From Chinchilla lanigera (taxonomy: Eukaryota > Chordata > Mammalia > Rodentia > Chinchillidae): a stretch of DNA of 64,000 nucleotides. The DNA is taken from positions 24,985,839 through 25,049,838 of the forward strand of contig NW_004955426.1 of NCBI RefSeq assembly GCF_000276665.1. Reading direction: 5' to 3'. Within the stretch, counting starts at the first letter, position 1; the number at the start of each line of letters is the position of its first letter. The notes beneath the pieces are model-generated. The model saw nothing but the letters and a program-made list of their open reading frames with translations, was not told the origin of the DNA and did not search any database. Shown piece by piece: positions 23,039 through 34,262 of the stretch. The position numbers and the translations under genes were made by a program.

Positions 23039-23629
23039 GTGCGAGTGTTCATCAACCAGTTATATCAGCCAAGTGTGGTGCGAGAAATCAGCAGAAACCC
23101 AGACTTGCAGGCCATCCGAATTGCTTCTGTGAACCCCATCCTGGACCCCTGGATATATATACTTCTGAGAAAAACAGTGCTCAGTAAAGCCATGGAGAAG
23201 ATCAAATGCCTCTTCTGCCGCATTGGTGGGTCCCGCAGAGACCGCGCAGGACAACACTGCTCTGAGAGTCGGAGGACCTCTTCAGCCATGTCCAACCACT
23301 CTCGATCTTTCTTCTCGCCAGAGCTAAAGGAAATCAGCAGCACATCTCAGACCCTCCTTTACCTGCCAGAACTAAGTGAGAACAGTCTTGGAGGCAGGAA
23401 TTTGCTTCCAGGTGTGCCTAGCATGGGCCAGACCCAGGAAGAAACCACTTCACTGAGAACTTTGCGAATATCAGAGACTTCAGACTCCTCACAGGGCCAC
23501 GACTCCGAGACTGTCTTATTGGTAGATGAGGTCAGTGGGAGGAACAGGGATGGCCCTGCCCCTAAGGGGAGCTCCCTGCAAGTCACATTCCCCAGTGAAA
23601 CACGGAACTTATCTGAAAAGTGTATATAG
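23039..23629 (+). CDS. PTGER4: PTGER4 coding exon 3: EP4 residues 292-487
   Basis: The exon starts after acceptor ttgtgcag, and its first codons (V-R-V-F-I-N-Q-L) continue helix 6 into extracellular loop 3. Helix 7 contains LQAIRIASVNPILDPWIY: R318 corresponds to the human R316 that contacts the ligand carboxylate, and DPWIY is the NPxxY equivalent. The rest is the long (about 150-residue) Ser/Thr-rich cytoplasmic tail characteristic of EP4, a region linked to desensitisation and internalisation. It ends in LSEKCI before TAG at 23,627. The tail is three residues shorter than human around the 'QTLL' stretch. With exon 2 the protein is 487 residues. The frame continues upstream into the intron, but the splice site fixes the exon edge. 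Confidence 0.97.
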   Translation: MRVFINQLYQPSVVREISRNPDLQAIRIASVNPILDPWIYILLRKTVLSKAMEKIKCLFCRIGGSRRDRAGQHCSESRRTSSAMSNHSRSFFSPELKEISSTSQTLLYLPELSENSLGGRNLLPGVPSMGQTQEETTSLRTLRISETSDSSQGHDSETVLLVDEVSGRNRDGPAPKGSSLQVTFPSETRNLSEKCI

Positions 23630-24975
23630 TAGTCAAGGAAGGAAATACTGCACTGTTTCTGGAACCTTAAAAAATCCTGTGCAGTAGACACATAAGTGAA
23701 GCATTTAGCTGTGCTCCGAAGTGTACCTTCATCTTGTGGCTCACGTTAGGCAACACAGGCGTTCCTGAGCATTTTTCAAACACTCAAGTCATTTCACGTG
23801 CGTCTCGAGGCCTGAAGCACATCCGTTAACACCCCGCTATAACACAGGATTGCAGTCACAAGTTGACGGGTGGGGAGAGCTACCTTTGGTTTCTCTCCTG
23901 GATAGGAAAATGACAGGAGCATGCTATTTTCATGACATCAAAAGCTGTATATCTGGCACACCGAAGAGGCTCGGATACTGGAAGGGCTCTATCCAATATA
24001 CTCTGAGGACTTCGTTATGGCTGATCTAAGTGTCTCACTAAAGCATGAAATGTGAATTTTTATTGTTGTAAATATTTAAGGTATTTAAAGTATTTTCTTC
24101 TCTATGAGAAGGTTTATTGTTAATACAAGGTGTAATACAGTAATGGTGATTCCTTCCTCCCAGGGTAACCAGCTGAAGTTCAGATGTTAGATTTATTTTT
24201 CATATACAAGTTCAGGCAGAGGTGGTGAAGCTAATATCTACAAAAACTAATTAGTGAAACTAATATCTATAAAACAAATAATTTTTAAAAGTTTAATATC
24301 ATCAAAATAAGGAAAAATGCCATTTAAGATGTGAAATTTATCTTCCAAAATTCTACAGTTCTTTCCAAGCTATGTATAATCATAAAAATAATCTAGTGAC
24401 ATCATTTTTATCCAGAAAAGTGTGATTTCAAAAGAACATAACATGTTGGTAAATATTTTCAAATACTGCCCCCACTAATTGCTACTTTTCAAAATATAAT
24501 TTTTAAAGTCTTCACTCATAATTGAAGTGCATAATATAAAAATAAATCAAAGCAGCTTGTTTTTCCCCATGAAAGTGTGCATACTTCTGTTTGCCTAAGG
24601 AGTAACCTAGAATATCTTTTAAATTTAATAGAAAGAAAAATTGTACCATAAAGACATTTATTTTGAGATACAGAAGGATCTCAGATATGGTTAAATTTGC
24701 CTTTAATGTGTGTCAGGTTTAACACTGTAAATGTGCAGAACTTCGGCATGTAAGAGTCACCTTCTAACAGCTTTGTGATCCCCAGTGACCCTGTTCACAT
24801 ATTTGAAGGTCCTTTCTCAAAGAAATATCAAGCATGTTTTGTTGCTTAAAGTGTTTTGTGAACTGCTTGGTTGTGATTAAATTCTGAGCCTAATATTGAT
24901 ATGGTTTTAAGAAGTTATGCCAACTGAAATTATTTTGGAGATTATAATAAATAAATGCATTCAAGCTGAGATCCA
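23630..24975 (+). other. PTGER4: PTGER4 3' UTR
   Basis: AU-rich trailer of about 1.35 kb with no SINE. It holds several ATTTA-type pentamers (for example near 24,070, 24,190 and 24,655) that may act as instability elements. The end is inferred from overlapping AATAAA hexamers at 24,946-24,951 and 24,950-24,955, with GT-rich sequence (tgtgtggtctttgtttc) about 45 bases later. Confidence 0.75.
24946..24955 (+). promoter_or_regulatory. PTGER4: PTGER4 polyadenylation signal, doubled AATAAA
   Basis: Two overlapping canonical hexamers (aataaataaa) are followed by a GT-rich downstream element near 24,997-25,015. This is the best cleavage signal in the trailer. Usage is inferred, not proven. Confidence 0.7.
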
Positions 24976-25285
24976 TATCCTCAATTTTGGAAAACTTGTG
25001 TGGTCTTTGTTTCAGGGATCTTCTATAGCCTTTTAAATCAAAATATTTCTTAAAGATTATTTTGAGAGAGATAATTACTAATTATCATTGAAGTGGGAAG
25101 AATAGTACAAAGCCTTGGATCCACTTCATAATGAATCCATCTGAGTGACAGGTGTACTCAAGGTCACCAGTTTGTACGGGTGTTGGGAGTGACAATAGCA
25201 TGCTTAATCAGCACACATAAAGTACCCAAATAATTATTACAAAAATGAAGATAAACTTCTGGTCCTTCCTAGTTTTAATGTCTGT

Positions 25286-25580
25286 AGACCAGTGTATCTC
25301 AAACTTTAGCCTACATGAGTCCTCTGGAGAGCTTATAAAAACACAGTTTCTGATTCTTTAGGTCTCAAGTGTCCACATTTCTAAAAAGATCCTGGGTGAT
25401 GCTGATACTGCCAGTATTAGACACACTTCAAGCAGAAGTCAAGTCATGATTTGCTATTTGTAAGTTTTTAGAGATATCTGTGGGTAATGTAAAAAAAAAA
25501 AAAAAAATAGGACAGTCATCTTCACAGGCCTCCTGGCACAGTGATTCTCACTGGAGGTAAGGCACGCTCAGAAAAGGAGC
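25286..25580 (+). repeat. MER5A-like hAT-Charlie remnant
   Basis: 'accagtgtatctcaaacttt', 'cctctggagagcttataaaa', 'agtttctgattctttaggtc' and 'gatcctgggtgatgctgata' follow the MER5A/MER5B consensus order. Confidence 0.65.
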
Positions 25581-25789
25581 ATGCAGCTAAAGCTTCTAAA
25601 ACGTTCTCTTTGCCCAATGTAGCTAATGCCTACAACACAATGTTTTCAGAGGATATTTTATTTATCAAAGGACTTTGTTTTACCTTCACGAACATGAGCA
25701 ACAGACAATAGCTAGATCACCCGTGTTTCATAGGCGAAAAACAAGTGCTTCATTCACAAGCTACTGCTATTAAGATTCATAACATAATC

Positions 25790-26790
25790 TCATTCATCTT
25801 AAATTCATTGTCCAGAACACTAATCTGGCTGTCTTTTCCCAGCTGACATACCATGTGCTCTAAAATTTATCCTTTAAAGTGTACTCTAAAATATTTCAGT
25901 GTAGGGGGCTGGGGATTTAGCTCAGCGGCAAAAGCGCCTGCCTGGCAAGCGCAAGGTCGTGAGTTCGGTTCCCGGTACCGGAGAAAAACCCAAAAAAACA
26001 AAACAAAACAAAAAAAAATAAAATATTTCAGTGTATTCACAAAGTTGTGCAACCACAACTGCTATCTAATTGCAGAACATTTTCATCATCCCTGAAATAA
26101 AGCCATTCCCATCTGCACTCACTTCCCATTCTCTCCCCCAGGACCTGGCAAGCACCGCATCTCTGTGGATTTGTCCGGACATTTTACATGATGAATCATG
26201 CACTGTGTGGGTTTTTGTGTCCAGCTTCTTTCACTTAGAATGTTTTCAAGGGCACTAACATTGCAGCATGAATCAGTACTTCCTTCTTTTTATGACTGAA
26301 TAATTCCCCATAGTATGGATATAGCACATCTTCTTTATCCATTTGACAGTTTATGAGCGGTGAGTTGTTTCCACTTTTTGGCTACTGTGAATAATTCTGC
26401 TATGGACTTTTTTGCTAGTAAGTTTTTGTGTAGATATATTTCCAATTCTCCTGGGCATACACCCAAGTGAAATTGCCAGGATGTACAGTAACTGTAAGTT
26501 CAATGTTCTGAAGCCATCTCAGTTTTTCTCTGTACCATTTTACATTCCCACAGGCACTGTACCAGGGTTTCAACTTTTCCACATCCTTATCAAGGCTTGT
26601 TACTGTCTGTATTTTTTATTATACTCATCCTATGGGTATGAAGTGGTATCTCATGGTAGTTTTCATTTGCATTTCCCCAGTGACTAATGCTTTTGGGAAT
26701 TTATTCATATGCTTATTGGCTAATTGTGTATCTTCTTTGAAGAAATATCTATTAAAGCCTTGTGTCCAGTTTCAAATTGAATTATGTGTG
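25790..26790 (-). mobile_element. Old L1 fragment (L1M type), reverse orientation
   Basis: In reverse this reads as the ORF2 end and 3' region of an L1. Typical reversed phrases are 'tgaataattccccatagtat', 'ctactgtgaataattctgct', 'gggcatacacccaagtgaaa' and 'gtatctcatggtagttttca'. It is interrupted by an ID SINE at 25,904-26,018. No intact reading frame remains. Confidence 0.85.
25904..26018 (+). mobile_element. ID SINE inside an L1
   Basis: Complete tRNA-Ala-derived ID element starting ggggctggggatttagctca, with B-box ggttcccggtaccgg and a CAAAAC-rich tail. It is flanked by an exact 17-base target duplication, taaaatatttcagtgta, at 25,887-25,903 and 26,019-26,035. The perfect duplication means a recent insertion. 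Confidence 0.97.
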
Positions 26791-26799
26791 CATTAATCA

Positions 26800-27118
26800 G
26801 TTGAGGCTGCTATAGTAAAGTACTACTGACTAGGTGGCTTCAACAACAGAAATTTATTTTCTCAGAGTCCCAGAGGCTAGACGTCCCAGATCAGGGTGAT
26901 GATGCAGGGCTGATTTCTTGTGAAGCTTCTTCCTTGGTTTGCAAGTGGCTACCTTCTCAATGTGTCCTCATACGGCCTTTTCTGTGTATGCACCTCCCCC
27001 AGCCATCTCCCTCCACCTGTCTTGGTCTTGGTCCCAGTCCCTCTCAGCCCCATTACAGCTCCACAAACAAACTGAAGGAATATACAATTCAGTCCATTTT
27101 ACTGTTGACTCTGGCTTA
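26800..27118 (-). mobile_element. MaLR LTR (MLT1/MST-like), reverse
   Basis: 'ttgaggctgctatagtaaag', 'taggtggcttcaacaacaga', 'aatttattttctcagagtcc' and 'ctaccttctcaatgtgtcct' match the reverse of an ERVL-MaLR LTR. Confidence 0.65.
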
Positions 27119-27797
27119 TAGTAACTAAGGAAAAAGGCTTCAACTTCGTTTAGTCATCTAGCCCATAATTATTTGTATACCTTAACTATGTAATGAAAAG
27201 ATGGTCTTTTGGAGTGTTATTTCTTGCATGAGACATAGTTCAGACCATTTAGAGAGCCTCAGATTTTCTATGCAAGGAGCTTCTTATTGTCTGGCTCGCA
27301 GTCATACCTGGCCCATATAGGATATAGTAGACAACAAGGCAATTTTTACACCATCTCACAGTCTTTGAACCAATCTAACCAAATGGGTCAGTTGTGTAAG
27401 AGAAGGAAGTGGAATTGCCAGTTTTATTCAAGTGGTGCTTTATCCAGGAGACCACAGGGTCAAGAGCCTTTCCCAAATTAAAATCACCATTTCCATAGAT
27501 ATTCTACAAACACAAAGGGCTACATAAAATACAGACACATTATTTACTGTCAGTGATGCTTTTTGGCTTCAAATATTAATGCAGAAAAATCTGTTACACA
27601 ATGCATTCATTTCTTGTAAGAATAAGAGCTTTTCTGCATACAAAATATGAGGTTCTCTAAGTGGTCTAGACAGTGTGCCATGGCAAGAAATAACAACACT
27701 CCAAAAAACCATCTATGTATCCCGTGGTTGTAAAGTTGTACAAGTGATTATGGAATAGATGACTAAACAAGGCTGAAATCCTTTTCCTTGGTTATGC
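27119..27797. repeat. Large imperfect palindrome, ~170 bp arms
   Basis: Left arm 27,119-27,288 pairs with the reverse complement of right arm 27,621-27,797 along its whole length. Shared blocks include gtttagtcatcta, ttttggagtgtt, tttcttgc and agagcctcag/agaacctcat. I estimate about 75% identity by eye, with small gaps. The ~330-base spacer has no recognised content. It may be an old foldback DNA transposon or an inverted duplication. Confidence 0.85.
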
Positions 27798-29427
27798 CTT
27801 TAAGTATAGGACTATTTGTACAAGTTTTAGAACAAAATAAGCCATGATGTTTACTCCCTCCATCTCATATCCCGTCTCCCACCACAACAAAATCTGACTT
27901 TAAGATGCTAAAATTATGATCCTATGATTATGTTTCAAGTACTATATAGAGAAATGGGACCAGAAAAAGGATACTTAACTGTACTGAGGGAACCAAACCT
28001 TCAAACAAATGGACTAAATGGGTATCTATAAGTATTCCACCCAACAACAATAGAATACATGTTGTTCTTAATAGCACATGCTATTTTCTCCAAAATTGAC
28101 CACATGCCAGCTCATAAAGCATGCTTAAGTAAATACGAATGAATCACAATTATCTGTGCATATTAATAGTTCGTTGTGCAATGAAATTAGAAGTCATGGC
28201 AAAAATACTACAGATATTATGCAAATACATGGAAATTAAACAATGCCCTCTTGAATAATCAGTGGGTCACGGAAGAAACTAGACAGTCCCTAGAATCAAA
28301 TGATAATGCCAGTACAACATTTTGGAACCTGTGGGACAAAATGAAAGCAGTCCTAGGAGAGAAGTTTATAGCCGTGACTGCCCACATCAGAAAAGGAGTG
28401 AATTCAAATAAACAACCTAATGATGCATCACAGGGTCCTAGAAACACAGCAACCCAAATCCAAAGCTAGTACAAGGCAGGTAATTATAGTCAAAATTAAT
28501 GAAATTGAGATTAAAATCAATAGAAGCAATGATTCAAAAAGCTATTTTTTCAAAGAATGAACATAATTGAGAAACTCTTAGCCAATCTTATGAAAAAACC
28601 AAAACACCCAAATTAATGCAATTAGAAATGAAAAAAGTGCAGTCACAAGGGATTCTGCCAAAATACAGAAAATTATTAGTAATATTTTGAGAAACAGGAC
28701 CACAAAAAGAAGACATAGCAAGAAAGTATTTAACCATATTGACTGAACCAACCCTTCAAACAGACAGACTTAATAGATATCTCTAGTACTCCTCTCAACA
28801 AAAGCAGAATACATTCTTCTCATCGGCACATGGGACACTAGAGAACCTGTGCACTAATAAAGCGAAGAATTCAGATGAAATGGGAAGGCTCCTAGACACA
28901 CATGAACTACTGAAGTTGAACCAACAAGACATAAAAACCTCTGAATAATCCACAATCAGGCAATGAGAGTCAAGAAGTAATTAAAAAAAGAAAAACTACC
29001 AACAAAGTTTTCTTCGGTCCCAATAGATCCACTCCTGAATTCTACATGAACTTAAGTCAAGATCTAGCGCCAATGTTCCTCGAATACTTTAGTACAAAAT
29101 AAATGTAACACATCATGTAAACAGAAGGACAAAAACACGTAATTATTTCAATGATGCAGTAAAAACCTTGGACAAAATCCAACATCCATTCATGATTAAA
29201 AAGCAAAACATTAAGAAAATAGGTATAGAAGGCTCTTATCTCAATCTCATAAAAGTCATTTATGAGAAACCAAGGGCCAAAATCATATGAAATGGCGGAA
29301 AATGGAAAGTTTGCCCTCTAAAATCAGGAAGAAGAAAAGGATGTCCACTATCACCACTACTGTTCAATATAGTTTTCCAAACACTAGGCAGAGCAATTAG
29401 GCAAGAGGAAAATATAAAAGGGATATA

Positions 29428-29590
29428 TAAGCTGGTCATGGTGATGCACACCCGTAATCTCAACACTCAGGATGCTGAGGCAGGAGGATTGTTGTGAGTT
29501 TAAGGCCAGCCTGGGCTACAAAGTGAGTTTAAAGCCAGCCTGAACTTCATAGCAAGACACTGTCTCAAAAAGACAATAAGGGGGGGGGGC
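29428..29590 (+). repeat. B1 SINE
   Basis: 'agctggtcatggtgatgcac', 'aggatgctgaggcaggagga', 'agcctgggctacaaagtgag' and 'agacactgtctcaaaaagac', ending in a run of G. It lies inside the L1 piece, with weak gatata-type flanking duplications. Confidence 0.9.
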
Positions 29591-30005
29591 AGATATATAT
29601 AAGAAGTTATCTTTATTTGCAAACAACGTGATCCTCTACACAGAAGACCCCCCAAAAAATCCACTAGCAAACTCTTAGAGTTAATAACTAAATGTGGTAA
29701 TGTTGCAGGATGCAAAGTCAACACACAAAACTCAGTAGCGTTTCTATATACCAGTAACAAACTCACCAAACAAGAAATGAGGGAAATAATACCTTTCACC
29801 ACAGCATCAAGAAAAAAACACCTAAGAATTAACCTAACCAAGTGAAAGACCTCTACAATGAAAAAGATGGTCCTCTGAAAAAGAAGAAAATGGAAAGATA
29901 TTATCATTCCTGAATAGGCAGGAAAGACATCTTTCCATACGAAAATGGAAAGATATCCCCGTTCCTAAGCAGGCAGAGCCAATATAGTGAAATGGCTATA
30001 CTTTC

Positions 30006-30108
30006 TTTTTTTTTTTTTTTTTGGTTTTTCTCCGGTACCGGGAACCGAACTCATGACCTTGTGCTTGCTAGGCAGGCGCTTTTGCCGCTGAGCTAAATCC
30101 CCAGCCCC
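30006..30108 (-). mobile_element. ID SINE, reverse, inside L1
   Basis: Reversed ID: a T-run, then tttttctccggtaccgggaa and gctgagctaaatccccagcc. It has an exact 15-base target duplication, aatggctatactttc, at 29,991-30,005 and 30,109-30,123. It is nearly identical in body to the copy at 25,904, which supports recent activity. Confidence 0.97.
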
Positions 30109-30135
30109 AATGGCTATACTTTCAAAACCTCTGCC

Positions 30136-31040
30136 TTTGTCTTAGTATCTAACTCCCTTAGATAATTAGAGGACTGACAGACAGTGGAGTGTTACTGACT
30201 TATGATCCAGTTTTCACTGGTTTCCACTAGGTCTCTCTGACCCCTGCTGGTTTCCTGCTAGGCAAATCCTGCTGCTGTCTGTATTGTCTCTCACAAGCCT
30301 TCTCCCAAGCATGCTGCTAAAAGCTGCTAGGGCACCGCTCTCAGCTCTCCACCTCCTCAGGCCCCACTGCCATCCGCAGCCCACGGCGTGGGCAGCAGGG
30401 CTTTTACATGGGTGTCTGAAGAAGAGCTGGGAACAGTGAGCAGGATGTCCCTTGGTTGCAAACACTCCCAGTGTTGGCAGAAAGAATGGGAGAGTGTCTG
30501 TTCCGGGGCCTATCTGATTCCCTCTTTCCCACAGAAACTTGCCCTTTGCCTAGCCCCTGAACTACAGTCTTCTCAGCACTCAGAACGAAGTCCCTTCCTA
30601 AGTAGGGTCATGCACCTGCCTTCAGCTTCCCCCAAGCCCTGCCACTGCCCTCTCAAACACCTTTATGCAAGCTTTCAGTTTCTCTGATGCCCTGGCCGGC
30701 AAATATCTCATTTGCAGAGCTCTCCTGGGGGAGCGGGAGCTTTTTCCAGGGATCTGGCCTCCACTGCCATACTGGCTCCCTCCCACAGGGCATTAGATCT
30801 CCTCCCAAGATGGCGTGCACACTGGCCTTGGGATGGAAGGGGTGATGTCCTGTACAGTCTAGCTTCCCTTTCTAAGTCCCCTGACACTGGACTTGAATCC
30901 AGTGCGTTTCTCTTCCTGCCCTCCTAATCTAGCTTTTTCCTGTCACCCCCATTTTGGAGTACCCAAGCATCTGGGTGTTCACCAAAGCTCTAGGAGCTTT
31001 CCTGTCTCACTGCTCCCACTTAGACAGCCACGATAGTACC
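30136..31040. other. Unclassified GC-richer block between the two genes
   Basis: GC content is visibly higher than in the flanks. No coding frame beyond ~100 codons exists and no similarity is recognised. It contains caagatggcg-type and CCTC-rich stretches that could belong to an LTR or an L1 5' UTR in reverse. I cannot assign it. Confidence 0.3.
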
Positions 31041-31364
31041 TCCACCTCTCCTTTACCTCATGTCTGAACTATTTTATATCTTATACCTAGGTAAAAAAGA
31101 GACCAACTTGGCCGACTAATGCTAATACAGTAGAAGCAAAAGGTTCTGTAACAATCCAGTGGTTACATGCATTCTGCACTGGGTCTTGCCTCTTTGTAAG
31201 TTAAAGCACAGACTTTATGTCAAGAATCTCCAACTGATAAACATCTGCCCTACAATGTAAGCAATGACTTCTCACTTTCGTATAAGGAAAAGATTACGAA
31301 GTTTGCCTTTCTTAAAAAATCAATCGAAAGTAAGGTTAAGTATCTCCAAATAAATTCAAGTTCT

Positions 31365-31460
31365 TCATAGATAGAGCTGACATTTACTAAGCATTTCATA
31401 TGTCAGGAATCATTCAAGGTACTTAATATATATTACTTTCACATAAGAAAGAAACTAAGT
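31365..31460 (-). repeat. MIR remnant, reverse
   Basis: 'gagctgacatttactaagca', 'atatgtcaggaatcattcaa' and 'ggtacttaatatatattact' follow the reverse MIR order. Confidence 0.5.
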
Positions 31461-31578
31461 AAATCAACCTAATTTTTCAAAAGCTAACACAAAATAATAG
31501 GAAAGTCTAAAATGCAGGAAAAAAACTATTTATTCACATATTACAGAATACACAAATATCCATTACACAAAATAGCAT

Positions 31579-31680
31579 ACTGCCCAGCACCCGGAGACAG
31601 ATGCAGGAAGATCGCAGTGAGCTCGAGGCTAGCCTGGGCTACAGAGCAAGACCCTGTCTTAATAAACAAAACAAAACAAA
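31579..31680 (+). repeat. 5'-truncated B1 SINE with target duplication
   Basis: Only the later part of B1 is present ('gagacagatgcaggaagatc', 'agcctgggctacagagcaag', 'accctgtcttaataaacaaa'). It has an exact 12-base duplication, acaaaatagcat, at 31,567-31,578 and 31,681-31,692. Confidence 0.9.
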
Positions 31681-31692
31681 ACAAAATAGCAT

Positions 31693-33135
31693 TTTTGTCT
31701 CTCTAAAACTACCTGTCTATCCAGGGTTAATTTTCTGAGGATATAACTTAGGGTGGAAATATAATATTTTTTAAGGCAAGTGCTGATTTTCTTGTGGGGG
31801 GGGGCAAGCATTCTATTAAAACAAAATGTTTAAAAATTATCCTCCAAAAACATAGACCATTATTTATATGCTCCAGTAGCGTTAGTTAAGGTTCCTTAAC
31901 ATAAAGTAGCTTTCGTTTCTAACAGATAAAATTAATTTTACACAGTAACATCTTCCTGGCTGCCAGAAATAACAGCACACAACAGTCTTATATAATTATA
32001 CTACAATATATAATATAAAAATAATTTACATTAGCAATGACAGTATTTTATGAAGGTGACTGTGGCCTTTCAATAAACTATTTAATATATCTTTCACACA
32101 GTCATGGGAGCATACCATAAATCACATTCCAGTTTCTGTGTATGTTTCGTGTAAGTTATTCACTCAGTGGCACTCTAATAATAACACCCCTTTTTATTTT
32201 TAGAATATAACTTAGCTATTTAAAATTGTAACTAAACGGTTCCAAAAAACTTATCTTAAAAAGTAATTGTAAATCATCATCTAGAAACTTACAAGCATGA
32301 AATAAATAACTTCAGAGTTTTTTAAGTACCTAAAAATAAGAAAAAGAAATACTGCTTTTGATTGGGATAATGGAGAGTTATAATTTATTATGACATATTT
32401 GTAAAAGATACTCTGTATTTTAAAAATGACTTACTTGTGGGTGAGGACACACAGCAAGGAGTAAAACTAAAACCATCATTCTGATATCGGTCTGTCACAC
32501 ACCTAACAAATACTGGGGACAGCTACCACTGTTACAACTTCAAGGTCAAAACCGAAGCACAAATTAGAATTAAACAGACTAAAAAAAATGTTCAGAATGC
32601 ACACATTTGCAACCAGACTTTCAAAGATTCCACATATATGCAAATGACAACTGAATCAAAATGAATGTCAGAAATTCATTATAAAGACTTACTTAGCTTA
32701 CTTATGGTCGTTTAGCAAGAAAAATTAAAGAGTGGACAGGAGCAAGCAGCAGATTTCAAGGAGGGAAAGTCATCATATACTTCATCAGAAAACAAAACAT
32801 CAGTGGGTCAACATTTTAAAACTAATGGCAATCAAGTTGTTTACTAAAGAACACATTTTTCAAGTTGTATCTTTAAAATGTATTCATTCATATAACCAAA
32901 TTAAAATGTTCATCAGTCAAAACCATTTTACTAAGAATTCTAATCTTATGTGTAAGTCATAACTTCCCAAAGCATATTTCAAACACAATCATTCTACTGT
33001 TTAATTTTATGCCTCATCAGCAAGCCATATTTTACAAACAGGAGTTTTGCCCTCTTTCTCCAGGGTACATGTACCTATGTTTAAACATTAAGTACCAATC
33101 AAAACGACAGACTCAACTCCACTACACATACTGCT
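31693..33135 (-). other. TTC33: TTC33 3' UTR (approximate extent)
   Basis: AT-rich, SINE-free sequence directly follows the TTC33 stop codon on the minus strand. Reverse AATAAA hexamers (ttattt/tttatt on this strand) occur at several places, including 31,529-31,534 and near 32,193, so the cleavage site cannot be chosen from sequence alone. Confidence 0.45.
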
Positions 33136-33489
33136 TCATCGGGCTTTGATAAACACAGAGCCGTCCGGAGGGGTGGCACCCTCTTCCTTCTCAGTTACAG
33201 TCTCTACAGTCCCAGAGGCTGACACAATAACCATTGTTTTATTAGCTGAAACTGTCTTCTGTTTTTCAGCAATAGCTGCACAAACAGCAACAATCTCATC
33301 ACTTTCAAAGTCATAGTCAGGAATCGACTTTGGTGAAATATGCGTTTCCCCAGATGGCGTTTCACTTTTTTTCATCTTCTGTGCTACCTTCTGCTGCTCC
33401 TGTAGTGTTCTAGCCCAAGAAAGGTCCTCTTTCCATATTTCAGGATTCATTGGATAGATGTGAAGTGCTACTTGGAAACTTCGGATTGC
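33136..33489 (-). CDS. TTC33: TTC33 terminal coding exon (about residues 146-262)
   Basis: TTC33 is a small tetratricopeptide-repeat protein (also called osmosis-responsive factor) whose molecular role is poorly known; TPR proteins usually scaffold protein contacts. This exon encodes 117 residues from AIRSFQVALHIYPMNPEIW, the end of the TPR region, through an acidic and Ser-rich tail with DYDFESDEIVAVCAAIAEK and a C-terminus SVFIKAR, then TGA at 33,138-33,136. It is nearly identical to human TTC33. The acceptor tttctttccag precedes it on the minus strand at 33,490. Phase 0 join to the upstream exon. Confidence 0.96.
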   Translation of the reverse strand, partial: AIRSFQVALHIYPMNPEIWKEDLSWARTLQEQQKVAQKMKKSETPSGETHISPKSIPDYDFESDEIVAVCAAIAEKQKTVSANKTMVIVSASGTVETVTEKEEGATPPDGSVFIKAR

Positions 33490-34262
33490 CTGGAAAGAAA
33501 CAGGTCATAGGTTTTCATTTCTAAAACTCAGTATATTTAATGTAGTCATGTGTGTATGTGAGTATGGGTGTGTATATGTATATCCACACATACACATTTG
33601 AAATTAGAACTTTGCCTTAACTACTCAATGATTACAGTGGAAAAAATTTTCACTTGTGAAACATCTTCCTTTTGCCCAAAAACTATCATATCAATCCCAT
33701 TACCACAAAAATAATAACCACTGTAAAAGAGAAATGAGGAAAAAACCAAGAGCCTAGTAAAAGATTTTTTATGCAAAATATTAATATCACTACTGTATAA
33801 TGAGACTTGGAAGATCGAGAAAACATTAGCAAATAAAATTAATGCATATCATATATTGCATTAAAAATCAAAAGTTGACAAGAATTATTCAGGAACTGAA
33901 AAGGGAGGCCTAGAAGCTAGTGCCAGCACTGGAGGCTAAGGACTGTGAAAAGCTAACTGAATCATTCTTCCTAGAACTATTATCTCTTGTTATTCCTTGT
34001 TTTTCCTAATTTCCTTTCCTTTATAACATCTTTTCTAGAACCAGTCGCCTTATATATTCTGTTCTCAGCAACCCCTTCCCTTCCTTACTTCCAGAACAAT
34101 CCTCAACAGCTTTCTTATTCCTCATCCTTCTTCTTCCTAGCCTTCCTATGAAGTCCAAGCTCTTTTTCCTTCTCCAACAACACCGACCTCTCCTTGCTCT
34201 CTCTTGCTTTCTCACTCACTCAATTTATTTCCCGTAAGTTATTTTCCAGAATACACACTTGT

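Larger units (their letters stand above)
27940..30135 (+). mobile_element. L1 ORF2 fragment(s), with B1 and ID insertions
   Basis: The stretch follows L1 ORF2 from the endonuclease end through the reverse transcriptase: 'aaattgaccacatgccagct', 'acattttggaacctgtggga', 'agaagtttatagccgtgact', later 'aaaggatgtccactatcacc' and 'aatggaaagatatccccgtt'. At about 28,730-28,830 the order jumps back to an earlier ORF2 motif (attcttctcatcggcacatg), so there are two overlapping pieces. All frames are broken. It contains a B1 (29,428-29,590) and an ID (30,006-30,108). Confidence 0.85.

Noticed and set aside
25908..25985. tRNA gene-like sequence with A and B boxes
   Set aside because: It is the tRNA-derived head of an ID SINE with A tail and target duplications, not a functional tRNA gene. 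The same applies to the other ID copies.
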